64,000 nucleotides of DNA from Chromobacterium sp. ATCC 53434 (GTDB taxonomy: Bacteria; Pseudomonadota; Gammaproteobacteria; Burkholderiales; Chromobacteriaceae): assembly GCF_002848345.1 (NCBI RefSeq), contig NZ_CP025429.1, positions 1,922,001-1,986,000 of the forward strand, in the 5' to 3' direction. Both the position numbers and the translations under genes were made by a program. The notes under the pieces are model-generated. The model was not told the origin of the DNA. It did not search any database and was given only the letters and a program-made list of their open reading frames with translations. This document shows positions 36,254-44,036 of the stretch, in pieces. The number at the start of each line of letters is the position of its first letter. Position 1 is the first letter of the stretch.

Positions 36254-37648
36254 ATGAAAACCGTTCATATCGACGTAGCCGTCATCGGCGCCGGCACCGC
36301 CGGCCTCGCCGCCTACCGCGCCGCCAAGGCTGGCGGCGCCTCCGCGCTGATCATCGAGGGCGGCGCGCACGGCACCACCTGCGCCCGCGTCGGCTGCATG
36401 CCGTCCAAGCTGTTGATCGCCGCCGCCGAGGCCGCCCATCATGCCGGCCACACCGATATGTTCGGCGTCCATGTCGATGGCGACATCCGCGTCGACGGCC
36501 GCGAGGTGATGGCCAGGGTCAGGAGCGAGCGCGACCGCTTCGTCGGCTTCGTCGTCCGCGGCGTCGACGGCATTCCGGCCAAAGACAAGCTGGCCGGCTA
36601 TGCCCGCTTCGTCGACAACACCACGCTGCAGGTGGACAACCATACCATCGTCCAGGCCCGTCGCGTCGTGATCGCCACCGGTTCGTCGCCTTCGCTGCCG
36701 GCGCCGTTCACCGCCTTCGGCGACCGTCTGATCGTCAACGACGACGTATTCGACTGGGAGACGCTGCCGGAAAGCGTCGCGGTCTTCGGTCCCGGCGTGA
36801 TCGGCCTGGAGCTGGGCCAGGCGCTGTCGCGCCTCGGGGTGCGGGTGCGCGTGTTCGGCGTCGGCGGCGGCGTCGGTCCGCTGAGCGATCCGGCGGTGCG
36901 GGCCTATGCCCGCGAGGCCTTGTCCGCGCAGTTCTATCTCGATCCGGACGCCAAGGTGCTGGAGATGGGCGTCGTCGACGGCCGGGCCAGGATACGCTTT
37001 GTCGCGCTGGACGGCGAGGAGACGACGGACAACTTCGACTATGTGCTGGCCGCCACCGGCCGCACGCCCAATGTCCGCGGCCTGGGACTGGAGAACACCA
37101 GCCTGAAGCTGGACGCCCGCGGCGTGCCGCTGTTCGACGCCCGCACGATGCAGTGCGGCGACTCTCCGGTCTTCATCGCCGGCGACGCCAACAACATCCT
37201 GCCGCTGTTGCACGAGGCGGCCGACGAGGGCAGGACCGCCGGCGCCAACGCCGCCGTCTATCCGGACGTCGGCGCCGGGCTGCGCCGCTCCACCATCGCC
37301 GTGGTGTTTTCCGATCCGCAGATGATGATGGTGGGCAGCCGCTTCGCCGACCTCGCCGACGGCGAGTTCGTCATCGGCGCGGTCAGTTTCGAGGACCAGG
37401 GCCGAAGCCGGGTGATGGGCGTCAACAGCGGTCTGCTGCATGTCTACGCCGACAAGGCGAGCGGCCGCTTCCTCGGCGCCGAGATGATAGGCCCGCGGGC
37501 CGAGAATCTGGCCCATCTGCTGGCCTGGAGCCATCAGCAGCAGTTGACCGTCGAGCGGATGCTGGACATGCCGTTCTATCACCCGGTGATAGAGGAAGGC
37601 CTGCGCACCGCCTTGCGCGACGCGGCCGCGAAGCTGGAACAGAAGTAA
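36254..37648 (+). CDS. Pyridine nucleotide-disulfide oxidoreductase, dihydrolipoamide dehydrogenase-like
   Basis: 464-residue FAD enzyme: VAVIGAGTAGLAAYRAA (FAD), redox-active CARVGC near residues 44-49, a second Rossmann region SVAVFGPGVIGLELGQALSRL for NAD(P), and VFIAGDANN (FAD). The C-terminal YHPVIEE keeps the His-Pro-x3-Glu catalytic pair. True Lpd normally reads GGTCLNVGC; here GTTCARVGC, and no 2-oxoacid dehydrogenase gene is near. It could reduce another disulfide partner of the oxidative stress system. Confidence 0.85.
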   Translation: MKTVHIDVAVIGAGTAGLAAYRAAKAGGASALIIEGGAHGTTCARVGCMPSKLLIAAAEAAHHAGHTDMFGVHVDGDIRVDGREVMARVRSERDRFVGFVVRGVDGIPAKDKLAGYARFVDNTTLQVDNHTIVQARRVVIATGSSPSLPAPFTAFGDRLIVNDDVFDWETLPESVAVFGPGVIGLELGQALSRLGVRVRVFGVGGGVGPLSDPAVRAYAREALSAQFYLDPDAKVLEMGVVDGRARIRFVALDGEETTDNFDYVLAATGRTPNVRGLGLENTSLKLDARGVPLFDARTMQCGDSPVFIAGDANNILPLLHEAADEGRTAGANAAVYPDVGAGLRRSTIAVVFSDPQMMMVGSRFADLADGEFVIGAVSFEDQGRSRVMGVNSGLLHVYADKASGRFLGAEMIGPRAENLAHLLAWSHQQQLTVERMLDMPFYHPVIEEGLRTALRDAAAKLEQK

Positions 37649-37699
37649 GCCAAGCCGGATCCCGCCGGTTTCGATGGCGGCCCGCCCGGCGCTTTTCGG

Positions 37700-37734
37700 C
37701 CCGCCGATGGCTTGACGCCATCGCGGGTTTTTTA
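37700..37734 (+). terminator. Rho-independent terminator after the flavoprotein gene
   Basis: CGATGGC/GCCATCG stem (37705-37711 with 37717-37723) around TTGAC, extended by CCCG/CGGG with one bulge, followed by TTTTTTA. A good intrinsic terminator that isolates the next gene. Confidence 0.82.
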
Positions 37735-37815
37735 TTGTCAGGGCGGCGCCGACCGCCGTTGGCGGCCCGCGTTCAGGCGGGCCCGGGTGGGTGGTTTTTG
37801 CAAGCGACGGACCGG

Positions 37816-37832
37816 GCATTTAATAAAAATGC
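37816..37832. promoter_or_regulatory. Inverted repeat upstream of the effector-like gene
   Basis: GCATTT-AATAA-AAATGC, perfect 6-bp arms, centred 39 bp before the ATG of the next gene, in a stretch much more AT-rich than its surroundings. It could be an operator or overlap the promoter -10 region. Confidence 0.4.
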
Positions 37833-37862
37833 ACGCTCACCTGATCTTGGAGCTGAGGCCCG

Positions 37863-39326
37863 ATGCGAGTAGAAACCCATTCCCCGTCTTTCACAAACCC
37901 GAACCCGGCAGAAGCCTGCTCCGGCGACCCGACCGAGATGGGAAGCCGTCTGAGCGGCGTCAGCCGGGCGCCGTTGCCGCATGCGGCGGCCGGCCGGGAC
38001 GGGGAGGCCGCGGCCGCCGGCAAAATCGGCGCTTTCTTGCGCAAGGCCGTGGCGGCGCAGTCCTATGGCCTGATGTTCGCGAACGGCAAGCTGTTCGAGG
38101 CCACCGGCGACGCGCTGGAAAAGCGGGAGCAATACGGCTTCAGCGCCTTGAAGCGGCTGGACGGCCTGTCCCGGCGCAATCTGGACGCGGTAGCGGCCAG
38201 GCTGGGCGCGCTGGATTCCGCCGAGCAGGCCTTGAAGCAACATATCATGGCCGGCGCCTGGCATTTTCGCCATCAGTCCAACGCGGCGCTGGACGATGGC
38301 GAGAAGGCGACGATCGCGTCCAATCATTTGCTGTCCCGACAGGCCCGGTCTTCTGGCGGCAACACCTTCGCCGACGACAAGGCCCTGTTGAGCAATCATG
38401 ATTTCGTATTCTTCGGCGTGGAGTTCTCAGGGCGGGACAAGAACGACAAGCCGTTGAACCACAAGCACAGCACGATGGATTTCGGCGCGAACGCCTACGT
38501 TGTCTCCGACGCGCTGCCGGCGTGCCGCAATGGCTACCTGACCCTGACCGACCATTTTTTCAATAGGGTGCCCGGCGGACGCGAGGCCGAACATCAGGAT
38601 TTCGTCGGGCGCTTTGCGCAGATGGGGCGGGAGTCGGGCCGCTGGATTCACGAGGGGAAGTACCGGCAGAACGCGCCCTTGTTCTGCTATCGCGACATGA
38701 AGGCCGCGGTGGCCCTGCACCTGATCGAGTTCATGCGCAATAGCCAGGACGAGGCTTTCAAGGCCTATGTGTTCGATCAAGCCACGCAGTCGGGGCCGGC
38801 GCTGGACCGGGTGCTGAACAGCGTCTTCCAGGCCGAGTTCCATATTCCGCGGCTGATGGCGACGACCGATTACGCCAAGCACCCGCTGCGCCCGATGCTG
38901 TTGAAGGAGGCGGTGGACTCGGTGAACCTGCCGGCCTTGTCGGACCTGGTTTCAAACCGGGGCGACGCGGTGACGGCGATGTGGCATGCCATCAACAAGG
39001 GAAAGGACGAGGTGGTGGCCTATTTGCTGGGCAACTGGCAGTTCGAGGCCAAGGACTTTTCCCACGCGCCGGCCGGTTTCTACCATGAGCTGAACTACGC
39101 GCTGAGCGAGTCCGGCGCCAGCGTTTATATCCTGGACCAGTTCCTGTCTCGCGGCTGGGCGGCGGTGAACGCGCCGTTCGAGCATGTGAATCGTGGCGAC
39201 ACGATGCTGGACAACGCGGTCAAATACGGCAATCGCGAAATGGTGGCGGCGTTGATCAAGCACGGGGCCGACCGAAACCTGCTGTCCAAGTGGCACAAGA
39301 GCGATCTGGACGCCTTGCTGGCCTAG
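37863..39326 (+). CDS. Putative type III effector, OspC/CopC (ADP-riboxanase) family
   Basis: 487 residues, no signal peptide or membrane segment. The N-terminal 45 residues are rich in Ser, Pro, Asn and Gly, as in type III secretion signals. The central part (about 130-260), with LLSNHDFVFFGVEFSG and HKHSTMDFGANAYVVSD, resembles from memory the catalytic domain of the OspC family. Residues about 350-487 look like ankyrin repeats (DTMLDNAVKYGNREMVAAL, IKHGADRN). Known members (Shigella OspC3, Chromobacterium CopC) ADP-riboxanate host caspases with calmodulin as activator. The gene stands alone between two terminators with no chaperone beside it. Family assignment is by recall, not alignment. 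Confidence 0.72.
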   Translation: MRVETHSPSFTNPNPAEACSGDPTEMGSRLSGVSRAPLPHAAAGRDGEAAAAGKIGAFLRKAVAAQSYGLMFANGKLFEATGDALEKREQYGFSALKRLDGLSRRNLDAVAARLGALDSAEQALKQHIMAGAWHFRHQSNAALDDGEKATIASNHLLSRQARSSGGNTFADDKALLSNHDFVFFGVEFSGRDKNDKPLNHKHSTMDFGANAYVVSDALPACRNGYLTLTDHFFNRVPGGREAEHQDFVGRFAQMGRESGRWIHEGKYRQNAPLFCYRDMKAAVALHLIEFMRNSQDEAFKAYVFDQATQSGPALDRVLNSVFQAEFHIPRLMATTDYAKHPLRPMLLKEAVDSVNLPALSDLVSNRGDAVTAMWHAINKGKDEVVAYLLGNWQFEAKDFSHAPAGFYHELNYALSESGASVYILDQFLSRGWAAVNAPFEHVNRGDTMLDNAVKYGNREMVAALIKHGADRNLLSKWHKSDLDALLA

Positions 39327-39348
39327 CGTCGGCGACGCAGGCCGCATG

Positions 39349-39380
39349 AAAAAACCGTCCCGGTCGGGGACGGTTTTTTT
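39349..39380. terminator. Bidirectional terminator between the effector-like gene and the MFS gene
   Basis: AAAAAACCGTCCC/GGGACGGTTTTTT, a 13-bp perfect stem with loop GGTCG, A-rich on one side and T-rich on the other. It sits between two convergent genes and serves both. Confidence 0.9.
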
Positions 39381-39396
39381 TCGACGGCGGCGTGGG

Positions 39397-40704
39397 TCAG
39401 TTCCGCAGCGCCCGCAGCCAGTCGAAGCGCTGCCGCCAGATCGCCGGCGCGCACCAGGCGAGGTGGGCGGTGGCCAGCACGTTCAGCAGCGCCGCGGCCA
39501 GCAGCAGCATCGAAATGCTGTCGTACCATTTCAGCATCAGGGCGCTGCCGATGGCGGCCGCCACCATGTAGAAGCCGTTGATGATGTTGTTGGCGGCGAC
39601 GGCCTGCGAGCGGAACTCGTCCGGGCTGCCGGTCTGCAGCCAGGTGTACAGCGGCACGGTGAAGAAGCCGCCGAAGAAGCCGAGCAGGGTCACGTCGACG
39701 ATGGCGCGCCAGCTGCCGGCGCGGCCCAGGTATTCGGCCAGCGTGGCCAGCGGGCCGTGATAGGACGGTATCGCGCTCAGCGCCAGATCGCCGCCGAACA
39801 GCGTCATGCCGGCGCTGCCGACCAGCACGATGCCCAGCTGAAGTTTGCCGCGCGACAATTTGGCGCAGGCCATGGAGCCGGCGCCTATGCCTATCGAGAA
39901 CAGCGCCAGCAGCAGGGTGTAGACGTCGGCGTCGCCGCCGAGGTGCAGGCGGGTGAAGGTGGGCAGCTGGGTGGTGTAGATCGCGCCCATCAGCCAGAAC
40001 CAGGAAATGCCGATGATGGCGCAGCGGACGTCATCGATGCGCCAGGCCTCGCGGATCAGCCGCACCGAGTCGCCGAGGAAGTTCCACGACAGCTTCAGAT
40101 GCGGCGCGCCCGGCGGCACCGAAGGCATCGCCATGCTGCTGAACAGGCCCAGCACGGAGGTGACGAGCAGCGCGCCGACGATCAGCGCCGCGCCGCTGTG
40201 GGTCAGCACGCTGCCTAGCAGCTGGCCCAGCAGGATGGCGAGAAAGGTGCCCATCTCGATCAAGCCGGTGCCGCCGACCAATTCGTGCGGCTTCAGGTAT
40301 TGCGGCAGCACCGAATACTTCATCGGGCCGAAGAAGGCTGAATGGGTGCCCATCAGGAACAGCGCGGCCAGCAGCAGCGCGGCGGAGTGCGTCAGGAAGC
40401 CGGCGCCGGCCAGCAGCATGATGGCGATCTCGGCCAGCTTGATCAGCCGCGCCACCCGCGCCTTGTCGTAGCGTTCGGACAGCTTGCCGGCGCTGGCGGA
40501 AAACAGGAAGAACGGCAGGATGAAGATGCCGGCGGCCAGGTTGACCAGCTGTTGCGGCGGCAGGCCGGCGGCGGAGAGCCCGTGGAAGCTGATCAGCACC
40601 ACGATGGCGGTTTTCAACATATTGTCGTTGAAGGCGCCGAGGAACTGGGTGCCGAACAGCGGCAGGAAGCGCCGGCTGGCGAAGAAGGAAAAGTCGGATT
40701 TCAC
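39397..40704 (-). CDS. MFS transporter, lysophospholipid transporter LplT-like
   Basis: 435 residues with 12 predicted helices. The opening RRFLPLFGTQFLGAFNDNML and GTHSAFFGPMKYSVLPQYL are typical of the LplT branch, which imports lysophospholipids for reacylation. LplT is often fused to or beside an acyltransferase/acyl-ACP synthetase (Aas); here none is adjacent. The start codon is GTG with no strong Shine-Dalgarno. Confidence 0.82.
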   Translation of the reverse strand: MKSDFSFFASRRFLPLFGTQFLGAFNDNMLKTAIVVLISFHGLSAAGLPPQQLVNLAAGIFILPFFLFSASAGKLSERYDKARVARLIKLAEIAIMLLAGAGFLTHSAALLLAALFLMGTHSAFFGPMKYSVLPQYLKPHELVGGTGLIEMGTFLAILLGQLLGSVLTHSGAALIVGALLVTSVLGLFSSMAMPSVPPGAPHLKLSWNFLGDSVRLIREAWRIDDVRCAIIGISWFWLMGAIYTTQLPTFTRLHLGGDADVYTLLLALFSIGIGAGSMACAKLSRGKLQLGIVLVGSAGMTLFGGDLALSAIPSYHGPLATLAEYLGRAGSWRAIVDVTLLGFFGGFFTVPLYTWLQTGSPDEFRSQAVAANNIINGFYMVAAAIGSALMLKWYDSISMLLLAAALLNVLATAHLAWCAPAIWRQRFDWLRALRN

Positions 40705-41019
40705 GTTGGCGGATCATCGAAAGGGACGTGGACCGCATGCTAGCCGATTCACGCCCCTCTGTCAGGGTGTCGGAACCTGTCCGCGATCTTTTTCCGGCAG
40801 CGGCCCCCTCTGCTGGATGCAGGGCGCGGAAAACGGCCTGCCGCAGTGTCATTCAAAGCCATGCGCCGGCAGAAAGCGGCCCCGAAGGGCAGCCCAGCCA
40901 GGAGGCCATCTGCGGCGTTGTCGGGCTGGGCCTTGGAATGACCAAGGCCTGCCCCCTCCGCCTTGCATCTGGCCGCCTGGCTGGGCTGCGCTGCTTGAAA
41001 AAAGATCGTGCACAGGTTC
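40705..41019. other. 315-bp intergenic region without a gene
   Basis: Between the LplT-like gene start and the nupC stop. Short open frames here have no ribosome binding site or recognisable product. The region is almost wholly taken up by the inverted-repeat element at 40766-41029, and the first 60 bp should hold the promoter of the LplT-like gene, although no strong hexamers stand out. Confidence 0.6.
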
Positions 41020-41029
41020 TCAGAACACC
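40766..41029. repeat. Nested inverted-repeat element, MITE-like or structured RNA
   Basis: Two nested pairs of inverted repeats. Outer arms 40766-40802 and 40989-41029 share GAACCTGT, GATCTTTTT and GCAGCG in inverse order, with a few mismatches and small gaps. Inner arms 40890-40912 and 40966-40988 share CAGCCCAGCCAGG-GGCC with three mismatches. At the centre is a perfect 8-bp hairpin GGCCTTGG/CCAAGGCC (40929-40949). The right outer arm covers the last two codons and stop of nupC. This suits a non-autonomous mobile repeat, but no transposase or target duplication was seen. Confidence 0.65.
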
Positions 41030-42321
41030 GACATCCACAGGCCGGCGCAGGAGGCGGTCATGAAGCCGGTCAGCACCGAGGCCAGCAAGGCGCGCATGCC
41101 GATGGCCGCCAGCTCGTCGCGCCGCTCCGGCGCCAGCGCGCCGATGCCGGCGACGCAGATGCCCACCGACGACAGATTGGAAAAGCTGGCCAGCGCGAAG
41201 GTGGAGATCATCACCGTCGGCGCCGACAGCGCGCCGGAGGCCTTCATCTTGGCGAGGTCGAGGTAGGCGATGAACTCGTTCAGCACGATCTTCTGGCCCA
41301 GCAGGCTGCCGACGCTCAGCGTCTCATGCCAGCCCACGCCCATCAGGAAGGCGAACACGCGGAAGGCCTGGCCGGCCAAATACTGCAGCGTCAGTCCGTC
41401 GAACAGGCCGCCGGTGGAGGCGTGGATGGCGTCGTTGACGCCCAGCAAACCCCCCAGGCCGTCCCTGAGCAGATAATTGGCCAGCGCGATCAGCGCCACG
41501 ATGGCCAGCAGGATGGTGGCGACGGCGGCCGCCATCTTCATGCCGTCCAGCGCGCCGCTCACCACGGCGCTGACGAAATTGCCCTCGCTCTTTTCGGCGC
41601 CGGCGACCAGCTTGCTGCACGACATCGCGTCCGGTTCGGTTTCCGGGAACACGATCTTGCAGAACACCACGGCGCCGGCGGCGTTCATGCACGAGGCGGT
41701 CAGCAGATAGGTGGCGAAACGCGCCTGTTCGGCCATGTCGTTGCCGCCGAGGAAGGCGACGTAGGCCGCCAGCACGCCGCCGGACAGCGTGGACATGCCG
41801 GCGATCATGATGCAGGCGAGCTCGGATCGCGTCATGTGGCGGATGTATGGGCGGGCCAGCAGCGGCGCCTCGGTCTGGCCGAGGAAGATATTGGCCGCCG
41901 CCACCACGCTCTCCGGACCGGAGATGCGCATGCTGCGGCGCATTGCCCACGCCAGGCCGGCCACCACCCGCTGCAGGATGCCGAAATGGTAGAGCAGGGC
42001 GCTGAAGGCGGAGAAGAAGATGATCACCGGCAAGACGGTGAAGGCGAACAGGAAGCCGAGCTTGCCGCCGGGATGGGCCAGGTCGCCGAAAATGAAGCGC
42101 GCGCCGTCGCCGGCGAAGCTCAGCACCTTGGCGAAGCCGGCGCCGAAGGCGTCGACGCCGTGATGGATGGCGGGGACGAAATTGATCAGCAGGAACAGGC
42201 CGCTCTGGATGGCCAGGCCGGTCAGCGCGGTGCGCCAGTTGACGGCGCGGCGGTTGGTGGAGCAGATATAGGCCACGCCGACCAGCAGCAGCATGCCGGC
42301 GAGTGCTTGGATGGTATTCAC
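41020..42321 (-). CDS. nupC: Concentrative nucleoside transporter, NupC family
   Basis: 433 residues with multiple helices; proton- or sodium-coupled nucleoside import. Family landmarks are an N-terminal ALAGMLLLVGVAYICSTNRR, a FLGQTEAPLLARPYI central motif, and GVGWHETLSVGSLLGQKIVLNEFIAY split around residues 350-375. The start is GTG at 42321 with AAGGG upstream. A near-perfect sigma-70 promoter lies at 42394-42421. Which nucleosides are used is unknown. Confidence 0.93.
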   Translation of the reverse strand: MNTIQALAGMLLLVGVAYICSTNRRAVNWRTALTGLAIQSGLFLLINFVPAIHHGVDAFGAGFAKVLSFAGDGARFIFGDLAHPGGKLGFLFAFTVLPVIIFFSAFSALLYHFGILQRVVAGLAWAMRRSMRISGPESVVAAANIFLGQTEAPLLARPYIRHMTRSELACIMIAGMSTLSGGVLAAYVAFLGGNDMAEQARFATYLLTASCMNAAGAVVFCKIVFPETEPDAMSCSKLVAGAEKSEGNFVSAVVSGALDGMKMAAAVATILLAIVALIALANYLLRDGLGGLLGVNDAIHASTGGLFDGLTLQYLAGQAFRVFAFLMGVGWHETLSVGSLLGQKIVLNEFIAYLDLAKMKASGALSAPTVMISTFALASFSNLSSVGICVAGIGALAPERRDELAAIGMRALLASVLTGFMTASCAGLWMSVF

Positions 42322-42393
42322 GGACGCCCTTAGTGTCCGACGGCGGGCAAGGCGGATGGCGCGCTGGCGGGCACCGTCGGGAAAAAGAGGGCG

Positions 42394-42421
42394 ATTATAT
42401 AAGCGGACGATAATTTGTCAA
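42394..42421 (-). promoter_or_regulatory. Consensus sigma-70 promoter of nupC
   Basis: On the minus strand, TTGACA (42416-42421) and TATAAT (42394-42399), both exact consensus, with a 16-bp spacer. Transcription would start near 42387, giving a leader of about 66 nt before the GTG start of nupC. Confidence 0.8.
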
Positions 42422-42440
42422 TTTGTCGTTTGCCGACAAA
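42422..42440. promoter_or_regulatory. Palindrome next to the nupC -35 box, candidate operator
   Basis: TTTGTCG-TTTGC-CGACAAA, perfect 7-bp arms, immediately upstream of the -35 hexamer. The half-site recurs as AATTTGTC AATTTGTC running into the promoter (42413-42427). This could bind a nucleoside-responsive repressor, or act as a hairpin at the end of the MCP transcript. Confidence 0.5.
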
Positions 42441-42450
42441 CGCTTCCGAT

Positions 42451-43707
42451 TCAAAACAATTCGACGCCGCCGCCGGCATCGCCGCCCTTGGCGGCGTTCA
42501 GCGCCAACTCCTGGCTGCGGGCGGTGCCGCGTCGGCGGTCGTTCTGCATCGCGTCGCCGGTGTCGAACGCTTCCAGGCCCTGGCTGAGCTTCTTGGCCAG
42601 CTTGCGCAGATCGTCAGGCGACACCGACAGGATGCGGCTGGAGTCCAGCGCGTCCTGGTTCAGCTGGATCAGGATGTCACCGGACGATTTGGAGGCCTGG
42701 ACCGAGCCGTTCTGCTCCATCACCGCCTGGCCTATGGCTTGCGAGGCGTGATCGATATTGCCGATGGAGGCGGTGACCTTGTCCAGTTGTTCGCGGGAGC
42801 TGCCGGCGTGGGCGGCGGCGGCGTCGGCGCGGCGGTGCGAGGCCTGCATCGCCTCGGCCACCTTGGCGGTGCCCTGCTGCACCTGTTGCATGATGCCCTG
42901 GATGTGGCGGGTGGCCTCCTGCGTGTGATGGGCCAGTTTGCGGACCTCGTCGGCCACCACGGCGAAGCCGCGGCCCATTTCGCCGGCGCGCGCCGCCTCT
43001 ATCGCCGCGTTCAAGGCCAAGAGATTGGTCTGGTCGGCGATGTCTTGTATGGTCCCAAGAATGCTGCCGACTTGGCCGGAGGCCTGTTGCAGCGTGCCGA
43101 CCTCCTGCGCCGATCTCTCCAGCAGCTGCGCCACCTCGGTGACGCCGTCTATCACTTCCAGTGTGGTCAGGCGGCTTTGCCGCATGTCGGCGTTGGCGTC
43201 GCCGGTGGCCTGGGTGATCTCCTCCAGGCTGGCGCGCAGCCGCTGCGCCTGTTCCATCATCGTGTCTATCGCCTCCAGCAGCACCTTGCCGTGATTGGCC
43301 TGCAGCAGGCTTTTCTGCAGCATGGTGCTGTAGGTGTCGGTCAGCTCCTGGGCCATCGGCATCAGCCTCGCCGAGGTGCTGGCGACGTCGCGGAAGGAGA
43401 CGTCGGCGCGGTCCAGCAGCTGGTTGATCTTGGCGATGACGCCGTGCAGCGGATGGTCGGTCTGCAACGGTGACAGCGGCGTGCCCAGATGGATGGGCTC
43501 GTTCAGCAATTCGTCCAGCAGGCCTTCCACCGCCAGCATCGGGCCGAGCAGAAAGCGCTGGCGCAGCCATTGATGCAGCAGCACCGCCAGCACGCTGCTG
43601 ACGCAGCCGCTGAGGAAGACCAGCGTGGACGAGGCCTGGGCGGCGGCGAAAGCCAGGGGCAGCAGCAGGCATAGTGGGAGGGTGAGCAGGAAGGTGCGCA
43701 GGTGCAT
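42451..43707 (-). CDS. Methyl-accepting chemotaxis protein without a periplasmic ligand domain
   Basis: 418 residues. Two adjacent hydrophobic segments (about 4-22 and 30-50 from this start) leave almost no periplasmic loop. A helical linker follows, then the MCP signalling hairpin with [23 protein letters not shown] split around residue 235 and [15 protein letters not shown]. Stimulus unknown; it may sense from the membrane or cytoplasm. ATG at 43707 is chosen, but an upstream GTG at 43731 adding eight residues is equally weakly supported. Confidence 0.85.
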   Translation of the reverse strand: MHLRTFLLTLPLCLLLPLAFAAAQASSTLVFLSGCVSSVLAVLLHQWLRQRFLLGPMLAVEGLLDELLNEPIHLGTPLSPLQTDHPLHGVIAKINQLLDRADVSFRDVASTSARLMPMAQELTDTYSTMLQKSLLQANHGKVLLEAIDTMMEQAQRLRASLEEITQATGDANADMRQSRLTTLEVIDGVTEVAQLLERSAQEVGTLQQASGQVGSILGTIQDIADQTNLLALNAAIEAARAGEMGRGFAVVADEVRKLAHHTQEATRHIQGIMQQVQQGTAKVAEAMQASHRRADAAAAHAGSSREQLDKVTASIGNIDHASQAIGQAVMEQNGSVQASKSSGDILIQLNQDALDSSRILSVSPDDLRKLAKKLSQGLEAFDTGDAMQNDRRRGTARSQELALNAAKGGDAGGGVELF

Positions 43708-43856
43708 CGCCGATCGCCGGATGAGTGACACGTGGCTTAGTTATAGGATGAAGATTTTTTCCGCCGCAAGATGGCTCGGCGCCCGCCGCGACCGTTTTCC
43801 GCGCCCGGCATCCGGCGGAAAACGGCCGCTGCCGCAAGGGGATGGTCAGCGTGTTG

Positions 43857-44036
43857 CTATTCGGGCGGCTCCCTGCGCGGCGCCTCCTGTCCCGGCGTGT
43901 CGTCGTCCATCAGGATGCGGTGGGCCGGGCCCTCCATATCGTCGAACTGACCGGAGCGGGTGGCCCACCAGAATATGGCGCCGATGACGAAGGCCAGCGC
44001 CAGGCTGAGCGGTATGAGCAGGTATAGGCTTTCCAT
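43857..44036 (-). CDS. ccoS: cbb3-type cytochrome oxidase assembly protein CcoS
   Basis: 59 residues, one membrane helix (LYLLIPLSLALAFVIGAIFWW) followed by RSGQFDDMEGPAHRILMDDD, the typical CcoS tail. Required in other bacteria for cofactor insertion into cbb3 oxidase. Its ATG overlaps the ccoI stop (TGATG), so translation is coupled. Confidence 0.92.
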   Translation of the reverse strand: MESLYLLIPLSLALAFVIGAIFWWATRSGQFDDMEGPAHRILMDDDTPGQEAPRREPPE

